Assembly (NCBI GenBank): GCA_017452945.1
Contig: JAFTLD010000078.1
Span: 1 to 45,209 of the forward strand
Direction of reading: 5' to 3'
Origin: Clostridia bacterium
GTDB taxonomy: Bacteria; Bacillota_A; Clostridia; Oscillospirales; CAG-272
DNA length: 45,209 nt
In this document: positions 16,918 through 24,502 of the stretch, piece after piece
Layout of the letters: each line of letters opens with the position of its first letter
Position numbering within the stretch: the stretch's first letter is position 1
Program-made: the position numbers and the translations under genes
Notes under the pieces: generated by a model
What the model was told of the DNA's origin: nothing
Databases searched by the model: none
What the model saw: only the letters and a program-made list of their open reading frames with translations

Positions 16918-16961
16918 TACTTTTCCGCTAATTCCGCAGTCCATGTGGATTTGGCTTTTTG

Positions 16962-17282
16962 TTATTCTTTTATTTTGATTACAACATTTATGACAAACAC
17001 AACTGCGATATATGCAAGGCTGATGCCGGCTAAGATGCCGCAAATGATTACTGCAGACCGCGGCTGCTCGAATATCAGGCAAACGAGCGGGGAAAAGAGT
17101 GTGAGAATGGCGATAACAGCAGGGACATAGCAAGCGCATTGGAGCAAAATCCTTGCTTTTTTGGAACGCTCTTTTTTCGGAAGAAGCGGATAAAGCGAGA
17201 GATTCGGGAAGACAATCTCGAACAGAAATTCTCCCACAATCTCTGACACGACCTCTAAAATTGAGCTCAATAAGTCTTCCAT
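16962..17282 (-). CDS. Small membrane protein, tandem paralogue 2
   Basis: A 106-residue protein with an amphipathic N-terminus (MEDLLSSILEVVSEIVGEF), then LSLYPLLPKKERSKK and two transmembrane segments (about 47-67 and 79-101). It is a diverged copy of the upstream 94-residue gene: MEDL start, LSLYPLxPxKxRSKK and CYVP/GYVP are shared. Both have the same AAGGAGAACGGC before ATG. No family recognised. The gap to the upstream gene is 12 bases. Confidence 0.75.
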   Translation of the reverse strand: MEDLLSSILEVVSEIVGEFLFEIVFPNLSLYPLLPKKERSKKARILLQCACYVPAVIAILTLFSPLVCLIFEQPRSAVIICGILAGISLAYIAVVFVINVVIKIKE

Positions 17283-17294
17283 GCCGTTCTCCTT

Positions 17295-17579
17295 TTATTG
17301 GCCTATGGCAAAATTCAGAATCATTACAGTCAGTAAGTATAAACCGCTGATGACCATAGCAATAAAACAGGCTGTAGCGTACTGATGGCTCCAACCAAAC
17401 GAAATGATGGCGCATATTAAGATAGTGGCGAAGGCTACAAAGGTTGGAACATAGCCCATAAACTTGAGAAAGCCATCCCGTTTCTTGGAACGCTTCTTTC
17501 TTGGGAAAAGAGGATATAGAGATAGCTTGTCGAATACTTCTAAAAAGAATTCAAAAATCATACAGGCTAAGTCTTCCAT
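17295..17579 (-). CDS. Small membrane protein, tandem paralogue 1
   Basis: A 94-residue protein with N-terminal amphipathic helix (MEDLACMIFEFFLEVFDK), LSLYPLFPRKKRSKK, and two hydrophobic segments (about 42-64 and 70-90). It is the shorter member of a tandem pair and starts ten bases after the aminotransferase stop, so it is probably read from the same message. Role unknown. Confidence 0.75.
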   Translation of the reverse strand: MEDLACMIFEFFLEVFDKLSLYPLFPRKKRSKKRDGFLKFMGYVPTFVAFATILICAIISFGWSHQYATACFIAMVISGLYLLTVMILNFAIGQ

Positions 17580-17589
17580 GCCGTTCTCC

Positions 17590-18756
17590 TTATTTCAAGG
17601 TCTTGACAAACGCCACAATCTTTTCGAGTGCTTGCGTGATGTGCTTGACGCTGTACGCGTAAGAGATGCGGGCAAAGCCCTCACCGCAGTCGCCAAAGGC
17701 GGTACCGGGTACAATGGCACATTTTTGTTCAAGCAGCAGTCGTGAGCAGAATTCCTCGCTAGAAAGCCCGAATTTGCCGATGTAGGGGTAGATATAGAAC
17801 GCGCCCTCGGGCTCGAAGCACTCGATTCCGATGTCTGCAAGTCCTGCGTAGATATATCTGCGGCGGCGATTGTATTCCTCAGCCATGTATTCAATGTCCG
17901 CGTCCCCATTGCGCAAGGCTTCCTCTGCGGCAAACTGTGCCGTGGTAGGTGCGCACATGATGGCGTACTGGTGAATTTTGAGCATCTGCTTTGCAAGCGG
18001 CGCAGGGGCGCAAAGGTAGCCCAAACGCCAGCCTGTCATGGCGTACGCCTTGGAAAAGCCGCTGACAATGATGGTGCGCTCCCACATACCGGGAAGAGAT
18101 GCAATCGATACGTGACGTTGGCTGTAGGTCAACTCAGCGTAGATCTCATCCGATAATATCGCGATATTGGTGTCTCTGAGCACGGCTGCGATGGCTTCAA
18201 GATCATCCTTGTCCATGATCGCGCCCGTGGGGTTGTTGGGATAGGGCAACACCAAAAGCTTTGTTTTGTCGGTGATGGCAGCCTTGAGCTCGTCGGCCGT
18301 CAGCTTGAACTTGTTTTCATAGGTAGTATTGATGATGATGGGTACACCGCCCGTCAAGCGCACGATGGGCTCGTAGCACACGAACGAGGGCATGGGAATA
18401 ATGACCTCGTCCCCCGGCTCGATCAGCGCACGGATGGCAATGTCAATGGCTTCGCTGCCGCCTACAGTGACCACGATCTCGTCCTTGGGGGCATAACAAA
18501 GGTCAAATCTTCGTTGCAGATAGCGGCTGATCTCTGCACGCAGAGAAAGGTTGCCTGCATTGGAGGTATAGTAGGTCTTGCCGCGTTCCAGGCTCTCAAT
18601 GCCTGCCTCGCGGATGTGCCAGGGGGTGACAAAGTCCGGCTGACCTACCGTCAGAGCGGTTACGTCGGTCATTTCTCCGACGAGGTCGAAGAATTTACGG
18701 ATACCCGACGGCTTGAGCTCCGACACGGTTTTGGATAACAACTGGTCGTAATTCAT
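17590..18756 (-). CDS. PLP-dependent class I/II aminotransferase
   Basis: A 388-residue fold-type I aminotransferase of the aspartate aminotransferase superfamily. Visible landmarks are VGQPDFVTPWHIREAG, GGSEAIDIAIRAL (cofactor phosphate loop), PYPNNPTGAIM (Asn contacting the pyridine ring), SDEIYAELTY (Asp pairing with the ring nitrogen) and SGFSKAYAMTGWRLGY with the Schiff-base Lys near residue 237. It looks like the PatA/aromatic or broad-specificity branch; the amino donor is not readable. The start ATG overlaps the TGA of the Lrp-type gene by four bases, so regulator and enzyme are translationally coupled and the regulator probably senses an amino acid handled by this enzyme. Confidence 0.93.
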   Translation of the reverse strand: MNYDQLLSKTVSELKPSGIRKFFDLVGEMTDVTALTVGQPDFVTPWHIREAGIESLERGKTYYTSNAGNLSLRAEISRYLQRRFDLCYAPKDEIVVTVGGSEAIDIAIRALIEPGDEVIIPMPSFVCYEPIVRLTGGVPIIINTTYENKFKLTADELKAAITDKTKLLVLPYPNNPTGAIMDKDDLEAIAAVLRDTNIAILSDEIYAELTYSQRHVSIASLPGMWERTIIVSGFSKAYAMTGWRLGYLCAPAPLAKQMLKIHQYAIMCAPTTAQFAAEEALRNGDADIEYMAEEYNRRRRYIYAGLADIGIECFEPEGAFYIYPYIGKFGLSSEEFCSRLLLEQKCAIVPGTAFGDCGEGFARISYAYSVKHITQALEKIVAFVKTLK

Positions 18757-19232
18757 ATATCGCTGATGCCTCTCTCGTCCACCTCTTCGGCGCCGTAGAT
18801 CACGCCCTTGTCCTTGTATTTACGCAGCACGAAATGGGTGGCGGTGGAAATGACGTATTCAATGGGCGCCAGCTTTTGTGCCACAAAGTAGGCAACCTCT
18901 TTCATGGTTTTGCCCTCAATGACCAGGCAAAGATCGTAGCCGCCCGACATCAGATACAGGCTCTGTACCTCGGGGTAGTTGTAGATCTTTTCGGCAACGC
19001 GGTCAAATCCGCGGTCGCGCTGGGGGGTCATTTTGACTTCGATCAGTGCGGTCACGTACTCACGGTCGGTCTTGTCCCAGTCGATCATGGCCTTGTAGCC
19101 GAGAATGACGCCTTCGGCTTCGTACTTGCGGATCAGATCCTTGATCTCTCCCTGTTCTTTATCGAACATGACAGCCAGCTGCTCGGGGGTCAGCGTAGCG
19201 TTATCTTCCAATGCTTTTAAGATTTTATCCAT
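18753..19232 (-). CDS. Lrp/AsnC family transcriptional regulator
   Basis: A 159-residue regulator: N-terminal winged helix-turn-helix (LTPEQLAVMFDKEQGEIKDLIRKYEAEGVILGYKAMIDW, about residues 14-52) and C-terminal ligand-binding ferredoxin-like domain (about 60-140, with YLMSGGYDLCLVIEG matching the G-x-(Y/W)-D-L core). Such proteins form octamers and respond to amino acids. It overlaps the aminotransferase start by four bases and lies ten bases after the MutS-like gene, so it sits inside an operon and not divergent to its target, an arrangement common for Lrp/aminotransferase pairs in Clostridia. Confidence 0.92.
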   Translation of the reverse strand: MDKILKALEDNATLTPEQLAVMFDKEQGEIKDLIRKYEAEGVILGYKAMIDWDKTDREYVTALIEVKMTPQRDRGFDRVAEKIYNYPEVQSLYLMSGGYDLCLVIEGKTMKEVAYFVAQKLAPIEYVISTATHFVLRKYKDKGVIYGAEEVDERGISDI

Positions 19233-19242
19233 GATAATCTCC

Positions 19243-20856
19243 TTAGTGATTGATTTTCTCTAAAATACTGTCGAAGGTCAAGCCGTAGCGCTTGGCAATG
19301 TCGCGCGCGTAGGACTTGCCGTCAGGCTTTGCGCGCACGATCTTGAAGGAACGCTTGCCTTCGCCCTCAATACCTGCAACCAAGGTGTCAATGCGCGAGC
19401 CGCCCGCAGCCAAGGATTGCTCGTTGAGTCGGTCGATCTCGGCAGCCAGCTCGTGCAGGTGCGTTGAGAACAGGCAGCGGCAGCCAACGCGTGCAAGGCC
19501 TGCCAGCACCTCGGCTGCGATGTAAGACGCCTCATAAGAGCCTGTCGAGGAAAGCGATTCGTCGAGCAGCACCAGGGTGTCTGCGCTGACGTTGTCAAAG
19601 ATCTCGCCAAGTCTTGCACATTCCTCGCCAAGACGACCCTTGTCAATCGTGTCGTCCGCACCTGTGGGGAAGTGGGTATAGATCGCGTCGCAGGGGCTGA
19701 TGCAAGCCTTTGCTGCGGGCACGTACATGCCAAGCTGCATCATGACCTGCGCAAGACCGATCGCACAGGTAATGACCGATTTGCCGCCGCGGTTGGGGCC
19801 GGTCAGTACCCAGATCATGACGCCGTCCTTGGTAAACTCCACGTCGTTGGGGACGATGGTGTCGTCCTTTGCCAGCTTAAGTGCCACGCAGGGGTTGTAC
19901 AGATCGGTGGCCACAAAGGTGCGCTCGGACATGGGACGGATCTCGGGGACGGACAGGGTGCAGCCGCGGTCGATCAGTGCCTTTTGCATGGCGGACGCTT
20001 TGGTCACGAATTCGATCTCGGGCATCAGTCCCAACAAAAAGTCTGCGTTTTCCAGCACGTAGGATTGCACGATCTTTTTCCAGGAGCGCAAGGAGTCGCT
20101 GTAAACGTCGTTGATGGCGGAATTGAATGCCAGCGAGAGCGCCATTTTCTGGTTCTCGGATTGCTTTTTGCCAAAGGGAACCAGGTTTGCAATGCAGGTG
20201 TATTGGTCGTTTTTGAAGTTCAGACGCAAAATCTTGTCGATCACGTCGCCCGACTTGAATGCTTCGGGGTTGATAGAAAGCACACCCGCATGTACAGGAC
20301 GCAGCTGTGCGTCCAGATTGACACCGATGGTCACCGATTTGATATCGCGCACGCGCTTGGTCAGCTCGGCAAGGCGAGCGTTGAGCTCGCGGTAGTAATC
20401 CGAATCGGCCAGCTCGGCAATTCTGTTGGCAAGCGTAGTAAAAGCCTCGCCCTTGATGTAAGGACGCGCTGCGCTCAACCCCTCGTGCAAAAGCTCAATG
20501 CAGGAGATGTAAAGCTCAATTTCGGTCATGCTGGAAAGGTAGTCGTGCGTGTCACCGCTGTCGCTTTCCAGTCTTCGCAGCTCCATGATATCCGAGAGAA
20601 TGGGGATCAGGTCGGTTAAGGTCTGGCCGAGCGCAGGGCAGCGCAGCATGTCCGCAAACATTTCATTCCTGTATCGCATGACGGTGGGGTCTATGGTGAA
20701 ATATTCCTCCACCTTGCTGTTTTTGAGATCAAAGGCCTCCAAAAGCCCCAACTCGTCCAGCGTATACATATCGATATCGGGGCAGTATTTGCCCGAAAAA
20801 TGATCCTTTTGAGATTGCTCATTGGGGTAGAGCAGAGAGAAAAACGTCAATTCCAT
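19243..20856 (-). CDS. Stand-alone MutS-type ATPase
   Basis: A 537-residue protein with the MutS helical lever region (about 40-300) and the C-terminal ABC-type ATPase: Walker A GPNRGGKS (Arg where MutS has Met), Walker B LVLLDESLSSTGSYEA and the switch STHLHEL. It lacks the N-terminal mismatch-binding domain of MutS (no FxE motif) and the Smr nuclease of MutS2, so it belongs to the poorly studied short MutS-like families. In LLDESLSSTG the usual DE(L/P)GRGT becomes DESLSST. ATG 20856 has AGAGG six bases upstream; the frame from 20904 enters the upstream gene. It starts 11 bases after the PHP gene. Confidence 0.85.
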   Translation of the reverse strand: MELTFFSLLYPNEQSQKDHFSGKYCPDIDMYTLDELGLLEAFDLKNSKVEEYFTIDPTVMRYRNEMFADMLRCPALGQTLTDLIPILSDIMELRRLESDSGDTHDYLSSMTEIELYISCIELLHEGLSAARPYIKGEAFTTLANRIAELADSDYYRELNARLAELTKRVRDIKSVTIGVNLDAQLRPVHAGVLSINPEAFKSGDVIDKILRLNFKNDQYTCIANLVPFGKKQSENQKMALSLAFNSAINDVYSDSLRSWKKIVQSYVLENADFLLGLMPEIEFVTKASAMQKALIDRGCTLSVPEIRPMSERTFVATDLYNPCVALKLAKDDTIVPNDVEFTKDGVMIWVLTGPNRGGKSVITCAIGLAQVMMQLGMYVPAAKACISPCDAIYTHFPTGADDTIDKGRLGEECARLGEIFDNVSADTLVLLDESLSSTGSYEASYIAAEVLAGLARVGCRCLFSTHLHELAAEIDRLNEQSLAAGGSRIDTLVAGIEGEGKRSFKIVRAKPDGKSYARDIAKRYGLTFDSILEKINH

Positions 20857-20867
20857 ATAAAACCTCT

Positions 20868-21683
20868 TTATTGAATGGGAATGATAATTTGTTTGTCGCG
20901 GCACTTGACTGTGATGCGGTCAAATCCGCACTCGCCAAGCAGGGTAAAGCCGTCTGCAATGCTGCGGCCAACGTTTTCGGGCGCATGTGCATCCGAGCCT
21001 ACGGTCACAAGCGAACAGCCAACCGATTTGTAAAGGGAAAGGATATCGCGATCCGGCATAGCAAAGCCAAGACCCTTCCAAAGCGTGGAAACGTTGACCT
21101 CAAGAGCAACGTCCAGCTTGCCCATGCGCTCGAAAAGGTGCGTCAGCTTAGAGGTGTGCTCGGAAATGTCAAAATCCGCGCCCGCTTTGCCCATGTAACG
21201 GCAGGGGTAGGTCAGATGCGCCAGCGTGCTGATGCCGGGAAAATCGATCGATCGAAGCATCTCGTCCAGCATGCGGTCAAAGAGCTGATGCTGCTGACGC
21301 GCGGACATCAGATCCATGCGCATCAGGTAAAAATCGGGAACTCCGGGCAGATTGTGCGTCGAAAGAATGACAAAATCATAATCATGTGCCATAAGCGCAT
21401 CATAGGCCTCTTGGGGATATTGCATGGGCTGTCCCAATTCAATGCCGCGCAAAAGCGTCAATCGGTCGGCATATGCATCGCGCGCCTGCGACATTTCCGC
21501 AAAGGCGGCTGCCTGATCAAAATATTGATAAATGCCTTCCACCTGGCCGTTGATTTCGCAATGGTCGGTCAAGGCAAGCACGCCCACACCTGCATCGACA
21601 GCAGCCTGTGCCATGGCAAGAGCCGTTGCAGACGGATCGCCGTCAAAGGAGTTGCGCGTATGAGTATGTAAATCGCAAAGCAT
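20868..21683 (-). CDS. hisK: PHP-domain phosphoesterase, HisK-type histidinol-phosphatase
   Basis: A 271-residue metal-dependent PHP-fold phosphatase. The metal motifs are all visible: DLHTHTRNSFDG (HxH), LALTDHCE, LLRGIELGQ, ILSTHN, TLAHLTYP and VTVGSDAHAPENVG. Order and size match HisK histidinol-phosphate phosphatase, although PHP enzymes vary in substrate and no other his gene is nearby. The next gene downstream but two is an aminotransferase, which fits either a histidine-branch or a salvage role. A start at 21695 has no ribosome site; ATG 21683 has GGAG seven bases upstream. It heads the minus-strand run. Confidence 0.82.
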   Translation of the reverse strand: MLCDLHTHTRNSFDGDPSATALAMAQAAVDAGVGVLALTDHCEINGQVEGIYQYFDQAAAFAEMSQARDAYADRLTLLRGIELGQPMQYPQEAYDALMAHDYDFVILSTHNLPGVPDFYLMRMDLMSARQQHQLFDRMLDEMLRSIDFPGISTLAHLTYPCRYMGKAGADFDISEHTSKLTHLFERMGKLDVALEVNVSTLWKGLGFAMPDRDILSLYKSVGCSLVTVGSDAHAPENVGRSIADGFTLLGECGFDRITVKCRDKQIIIPIQ

Positions 21684-21790
21684 ATACTTCTCCATAATAT
21701 ATAGATAGTATAACTATATCACAAATTTCGGAATTTGTATAGAGAATATCGCAATATTTTCGGAAAAATTCACATTTTAGCCGTCAAAAC

Positions 21791-21819
21791 TTGCAAAATT
21801 GGACGGCTTGTGCTACAAT
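21791..21819 (+). promoter_or_regulatory. Promoter of the 293-residue unknown gene
   Basis: TTGCAA (21791-21796), 17 bases, TACAAT (21814-21819). Confidence 0.65.
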
Positions 21820-21837
21820 AGATACAAGGAAGGGGGG

Positions 21838-22719
21838 ATGTGCATGACAAGGCCGACCAATCTGTGGCAGCTGCTGCAGAAAACGCATGACCGTATCGCT
21901 CTGATGCGTGCGTGCGGTGTGTGCGAGGATGTGATACAAAACGGTTCGGATTTTGACCGTTTGAACCAGTATGCCGCGTGTATGCCGCTGTGCGAGGGGC
22001 ACGAGCTTTTGGCGGCGGATGCAGAGCTGATCCAAGGTTTAATTGGCGTCCGAGTGCCGATTTGCCCCGAAAGTGCTGCAGCGCTTTGGCATGCTGTGGC
22101 GTACGTGCTAACAGGACAGGGCGAGATGCCAAGCCCTCCCAAAGTATGTGAGATCGTATTCGCTGCTCCCGTGCAGCAGGAAATCGATATCTTGCATTTA
22201 GGGCAAGCATATTATGCAACTCCCACGCCCGAGCTGCTGATGCAGCTTTTGAACTCCTCGGTGCAGGCGATCGGTGTGACGGTGCAGATCGAAAGCTTTG
22301 TAAGACCGAACCCGTATACCGCCAAACGACTTTACGAAACCGAAAGAGAAGCGCTGACAGCTGACGAGCGTGACCATCTGAGTGCGCAGACCTTGCGCGT
22401 GCTTGGCAAGCTGTGTGCCGAGCGTGGTTCGGTTTTGTACGTGGAATCGGATTTTGCCCATGCCGACGCATGGCGCGCCTTGCTTGCGTACCTGCAGCAG
22501 AGCGGATGTCTTGCGCAGATCGTGCTGGTCGTGCGTAGCGCAGATGCTTTGTGTGCTGCCGCACCGCTTGCAGACTGCTTGCCTAATCCATCGGATATCC
22601 CCACCGTGCGCGTGGGTGTGGCCAACGTGCAAGAAAGGGAAGCGTTGCTTGATCTGTATGCCACTCTGTTGCCCGTCGGGGGATTACCACCGAGTGATAA
22701 AATAAAAAATGATCATTGA
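21838..22719 (+). CDS. Cytoplasmic protein of unknown function
   Basis: I do not recognise the family. The 293-residue product has no signal peptide or membrane segment. It has four Cys in the first 60 residues (RACGVCEDV, AACMPLCEG) and alternating helix/strand segments such as VCEIVFAAPVQQEIDIL, IGVTVQIESFVRPNPYT and SVLYVESDFAHADAW, which suggest an alpha/beta or TIM-barrel fold. A remote resemblance to the uronate isomerase barrel was considered but cannot be supported. Starts at 21838 or 21844 are both possible behind AAGGAAGGGGGG. It is divergent from the PHP gene and has its own promoter. Confidence 0.75.
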   Translation: MCMTRPTNLWQLLQKTHDRIALMRACGVCEDVIQNGSDFDRLNQYAACMPLCEGHELLAADAELIQGLIGVRVPICPESAAALWHAVAYVLTGQGEMPSPPKVCEIVFAAPVQQEIDILHLGQAYYATPTPELLMQLLNSSVQAIGVTVQIESFVRPNPYTAKRLYETEREALTADERDHLSAQTLRVLGKLCAERGSVLYVESDFAHADAWRALLAYLQQSGCLAQIVLVVRSADALCAAAPLADCLPNPSDIPTVRVGVANVQEREALLDLYATLLPVGGLPPSDKIKNDH

Positions 22720-22737
22720 AAGAATGAGAGGGTTTTT

Positions 22738-23337
22738 ATGCTGGATTATGTTCAAGCTGCCTTTTGGTCATTGACATATGTTTTTTTGATTATATATGCA
22801 ATAAAATTCAAACGTCATGGCATACCTCTAGCATCAATTTGCTTGAACTTTGCTTGGGAGACTGTTGCATTGGGGCAATCTCTGATGATGGGAGAGTTCA
22901 CCGGATCCTTGATAGTTCATATAGCGTGGTTTTCATTGGATCTTGTTATTTTGCTGCTTTTTTTATTCTGTGAAACACCAGAACCCAAAGTCAAGTGGAA
23001 AAAGTGGATATTCCTTATCAGTTATGTGTGCTCTTCTGTGCTTTTGATGTTTGTGTTCAGTAAAGGCTATATGCTGTTGTCATGTTTTGTAATTGATCTT
23101 ATTATGGCAGTGGATTTTATCGTATTTGTTTTGTTTAGGCGCGTGAAAAAGCACTGGATTTCCTATGTGATAGGGGGGAGTAAACTGATAGGTGATATGT
23201 GTGCTTGGCTATTTTACAGGGATGCGTTTAGTATCAACTTTATTGGTAGTATTGTGTTGTTGTGTAATTTGGTATATGTCAGTATTTTGCTGTGTAAACC
23301 GAATGATCAAGGTTTGTTGTGTACCGATCCGATATAA
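22738..23337 (+). CDS. Six- to seven-helix membrane protein, possible Pyr4/PaxB-like cyclase
   Basis: A 199-residue polytopic protein with about seven hydrophobic segments. NFAWE (Glu41) after the second segment and HIAWFSLD (Asp68) in the next resemble the acidic pair of membrane terpene cyclases (Pyr4/PaxB family). This is a weak motif match and no partner prenyltransferase is nearby. Base composition is clearly more AT-rich than the flanking genes and rare codons such as ATA and TTA are more frequent, suggesting transfer. GAGAGG lies six bases before ATG, 18 bases behind the previous gene. Alternative: an unrelated small transporter or sensor. Confidence 0.7.
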   Translation: MLDYVQAAFWSLTYVFLIIYAIKFKRHGIPLASICLNFAWETVALGQSLMMGEFTGSLIVHIAWFSLDLVILLLFLFCETPEPKVKWKKWIFLISYVCSSVLLMFVFSKGYMLLSCFVIDLIMAVDFIVFVLFRRVKKHWISYVIGGSKLIGDMCAWLFYRDAFSINFIGSIVLLCNLVYVSILLCKPNDQGLLCTDPI

Positions 23338-23614
23338 GATTATAATGAGATTGGTATGTGAACAAATTACTTTTATAAATACACAAATCTGACTTCAAAA
23401 AAGAAACAAACTATGGAAAATCCATGAGTCTTATTTCTTTTGATTATGGTTGTATTGAAAGTAAGGATTGCGTAATGTTATCATCGCGAATTTTTGGAGT
23501 GATTGACTGACGCGATTGCGGTAATGGGGGCTCACATAGCCGCTCCTTCATATCTTTAAATGTCGAAAAACAGAAGCCTTGATATAAAGATTTCTGCTTT
23601 TATTGTAAAAAGAA
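23338..23614. other. Gene-free AT-rich stretch
   Basis: No credible gene or RNA seen. A weak stem CAGAA/TTCTG followed by CTTTTATTG (about 23570-23603) may terminate the upstream gene. Confidence 0.4.
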
Positions 23615-23637
23615 AACCACGCGATAGTCGCGTGGTT
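23615..23637. other. Perfect 10-bp hairpin, candidate left end of an IS605-like remnant
   Basis: AACCACGCGA pairs with TCGCGTGGTT around TAG. There is no T-run, so it is not a standard terminator. It lies about 150 bases left of the tnpB/right-end remnant and could be the matching left-end hairpin of a non-autonomous element. Confidence 0.35.
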
Positions 23638-23782
23638 CAGTAGAGGTTAACCGATGAACAGACAAATGCTATCGTGTCGTTGAGGGGCAACGAACCCCAC
23701 AAAAAACATGAAACAAACACGCATCCGTTTGCAGTTTAGTAACCTTTTTATAGTTGCTCTACAAGGTTGAGTTGAAACTTGA

Positions 23783-23911
23783 ACAAACCCGTTTATGGGT
23801 AGCAAGTAATCATTGCACGCTGACAGGCCAATTTACGGCGCACTTGTGCGCAGCCAGTATTATTAGGGCTATGCCCGAAAATGAAATACCACCCGCGGGT
23901 GGATATTTATT
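23783..23911 (+). mobile_element. Decayed IS200/IS605 right end with tnpB tail, copy 2
   Basis: TNPFMGSK and TAA (23783-23809) repeat the tnpB ending of copy 1, but a TGA sits directly before them (23780-23782), so no complete protein can precede it. The following DNA matches copy 1 through GATATTTATT. All stems are kept; the last is shortened by five bases to CCACCCGCGGGTGG. No transposase gene is present on either side. It is either a fossil or a PATE/MITE-like non-autonomous element that still carries the omega-RNA-like region; 23912-23931 would be the guide position. Confidence 0.6.
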
Positions 23912-23954
23912 TATGCTGCATTTATTGCTGATTTTCCAGTTCCATGTTTCTTGT

Positions 23955-24341
23955 TTATTGAGCATTGCCGTTATCCCGATGATAAACAAACTCGAGGTTT
24001 TCGGGAAATTCCCACCACGAATAATTTTCTTCGATCAGGATCAAGGTGCTATCATTTTGGATTTCAAAAACAGCTTTTCCATTTGGCGTAGTTGTGGTCA
24101 GTCGATTATCCTTGACCGTAAAGGTGCCGTGCTCCGCATATGAAATAATGGCTCCCATACCCATGGAAAAGGAGTAATCTTCAAAATCCAGCTGCAGATA
24201 CGGAACCATAAATTCCTGATAATCGCCGCTGGCATAATATGTGCCGGATGCTAAATCGCATGGGTTTGAAACGGAATTCTTGCATGAAACAAGGCATATG
24301 CAAACGACAACAAGCAGGATCAACGGTATTGCTTTTTTCAT
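23955..24341 (-). CDS. Small lipoprotein, unknown function
   Basis: A 128-residue predicted lipoprotein: signal peptide ending LVSC (Cys about 20), then a compact beta-rich mature part (GTYYASGDYQEF, GTFTVKDNRLTTTTPNGKAVFEIQND, LEFVYHRD) that resembles lipocalin/DUF4923-like single-sheet folds. AAAGGAG is placed correctly before ATG. It stands alone between the IS remnant and addA. Function not recognised. Confidence 0.8.
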   Translation of the reverse strand: MKKAIPLILLVVVCICLVSCKNSVSNPCDLASGTYYASGDYQEFMVPYLQLDFEDYSFSMGMGAIISYAEHGTFTVKDNRLTTTTPNGKAVFEIQNDSTLILIEENYSWWEFPENLEFVYHRDNGNAQ

Positions 24342-24467
24342 GATGAAATCTCCTTTGACTTTGAAATATTATGGGTCGTACAGCTACCTTCACCTATATA
24401 GTTGCAAAAAATCGAAAAATGTTCAACGTTTTTGCAAAAAAATACTGTAAAGAAACTGTAAACAGCA

Positions 24468-24495
24468 GCGGGAGGCGCATGGCCTCCCGCTTTTT
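24468..24495. terminator. GC-rich hairpin downstream of addA
   Basis: GCGGGAGG (24468-24475) pairs with CCTCCCGC (24483-24490); TTTTT follows on the plus strand only. It lies seven bases after the addA stop and probably ends that message, though the minus-strand T-tract is weak (CTGCTGTTTAC). Confidence 0.65.
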
Positions 24496-24502
24496 GGATG
24501 AT

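Noticed and set aside
19672..20619. 315-codon plus-strand frame antisense to the MutS-like gene
   Set aside because: Shadow frame; Walker motifs lie on the minus strand.
21838..22719. Assignment of the unknown 293-residue protein as uronate isomerase
   Set aside because: Only a vague barrel-like pattern is seen and no metal-binding His pair at the right positions.
23640..23786. Possible tRNA or small RNA gene near the IS remnant
   Set aside because: No cloverleaf with T-loop or acceptor stem could be built; only short hairpins are present.
23754..24143. 129-codon plus-strand open frame
   Set aside because: It runs through the IS605 right end and then antisense to the lipoprotein gene; it reads the tnpB tail in the wrong frame.
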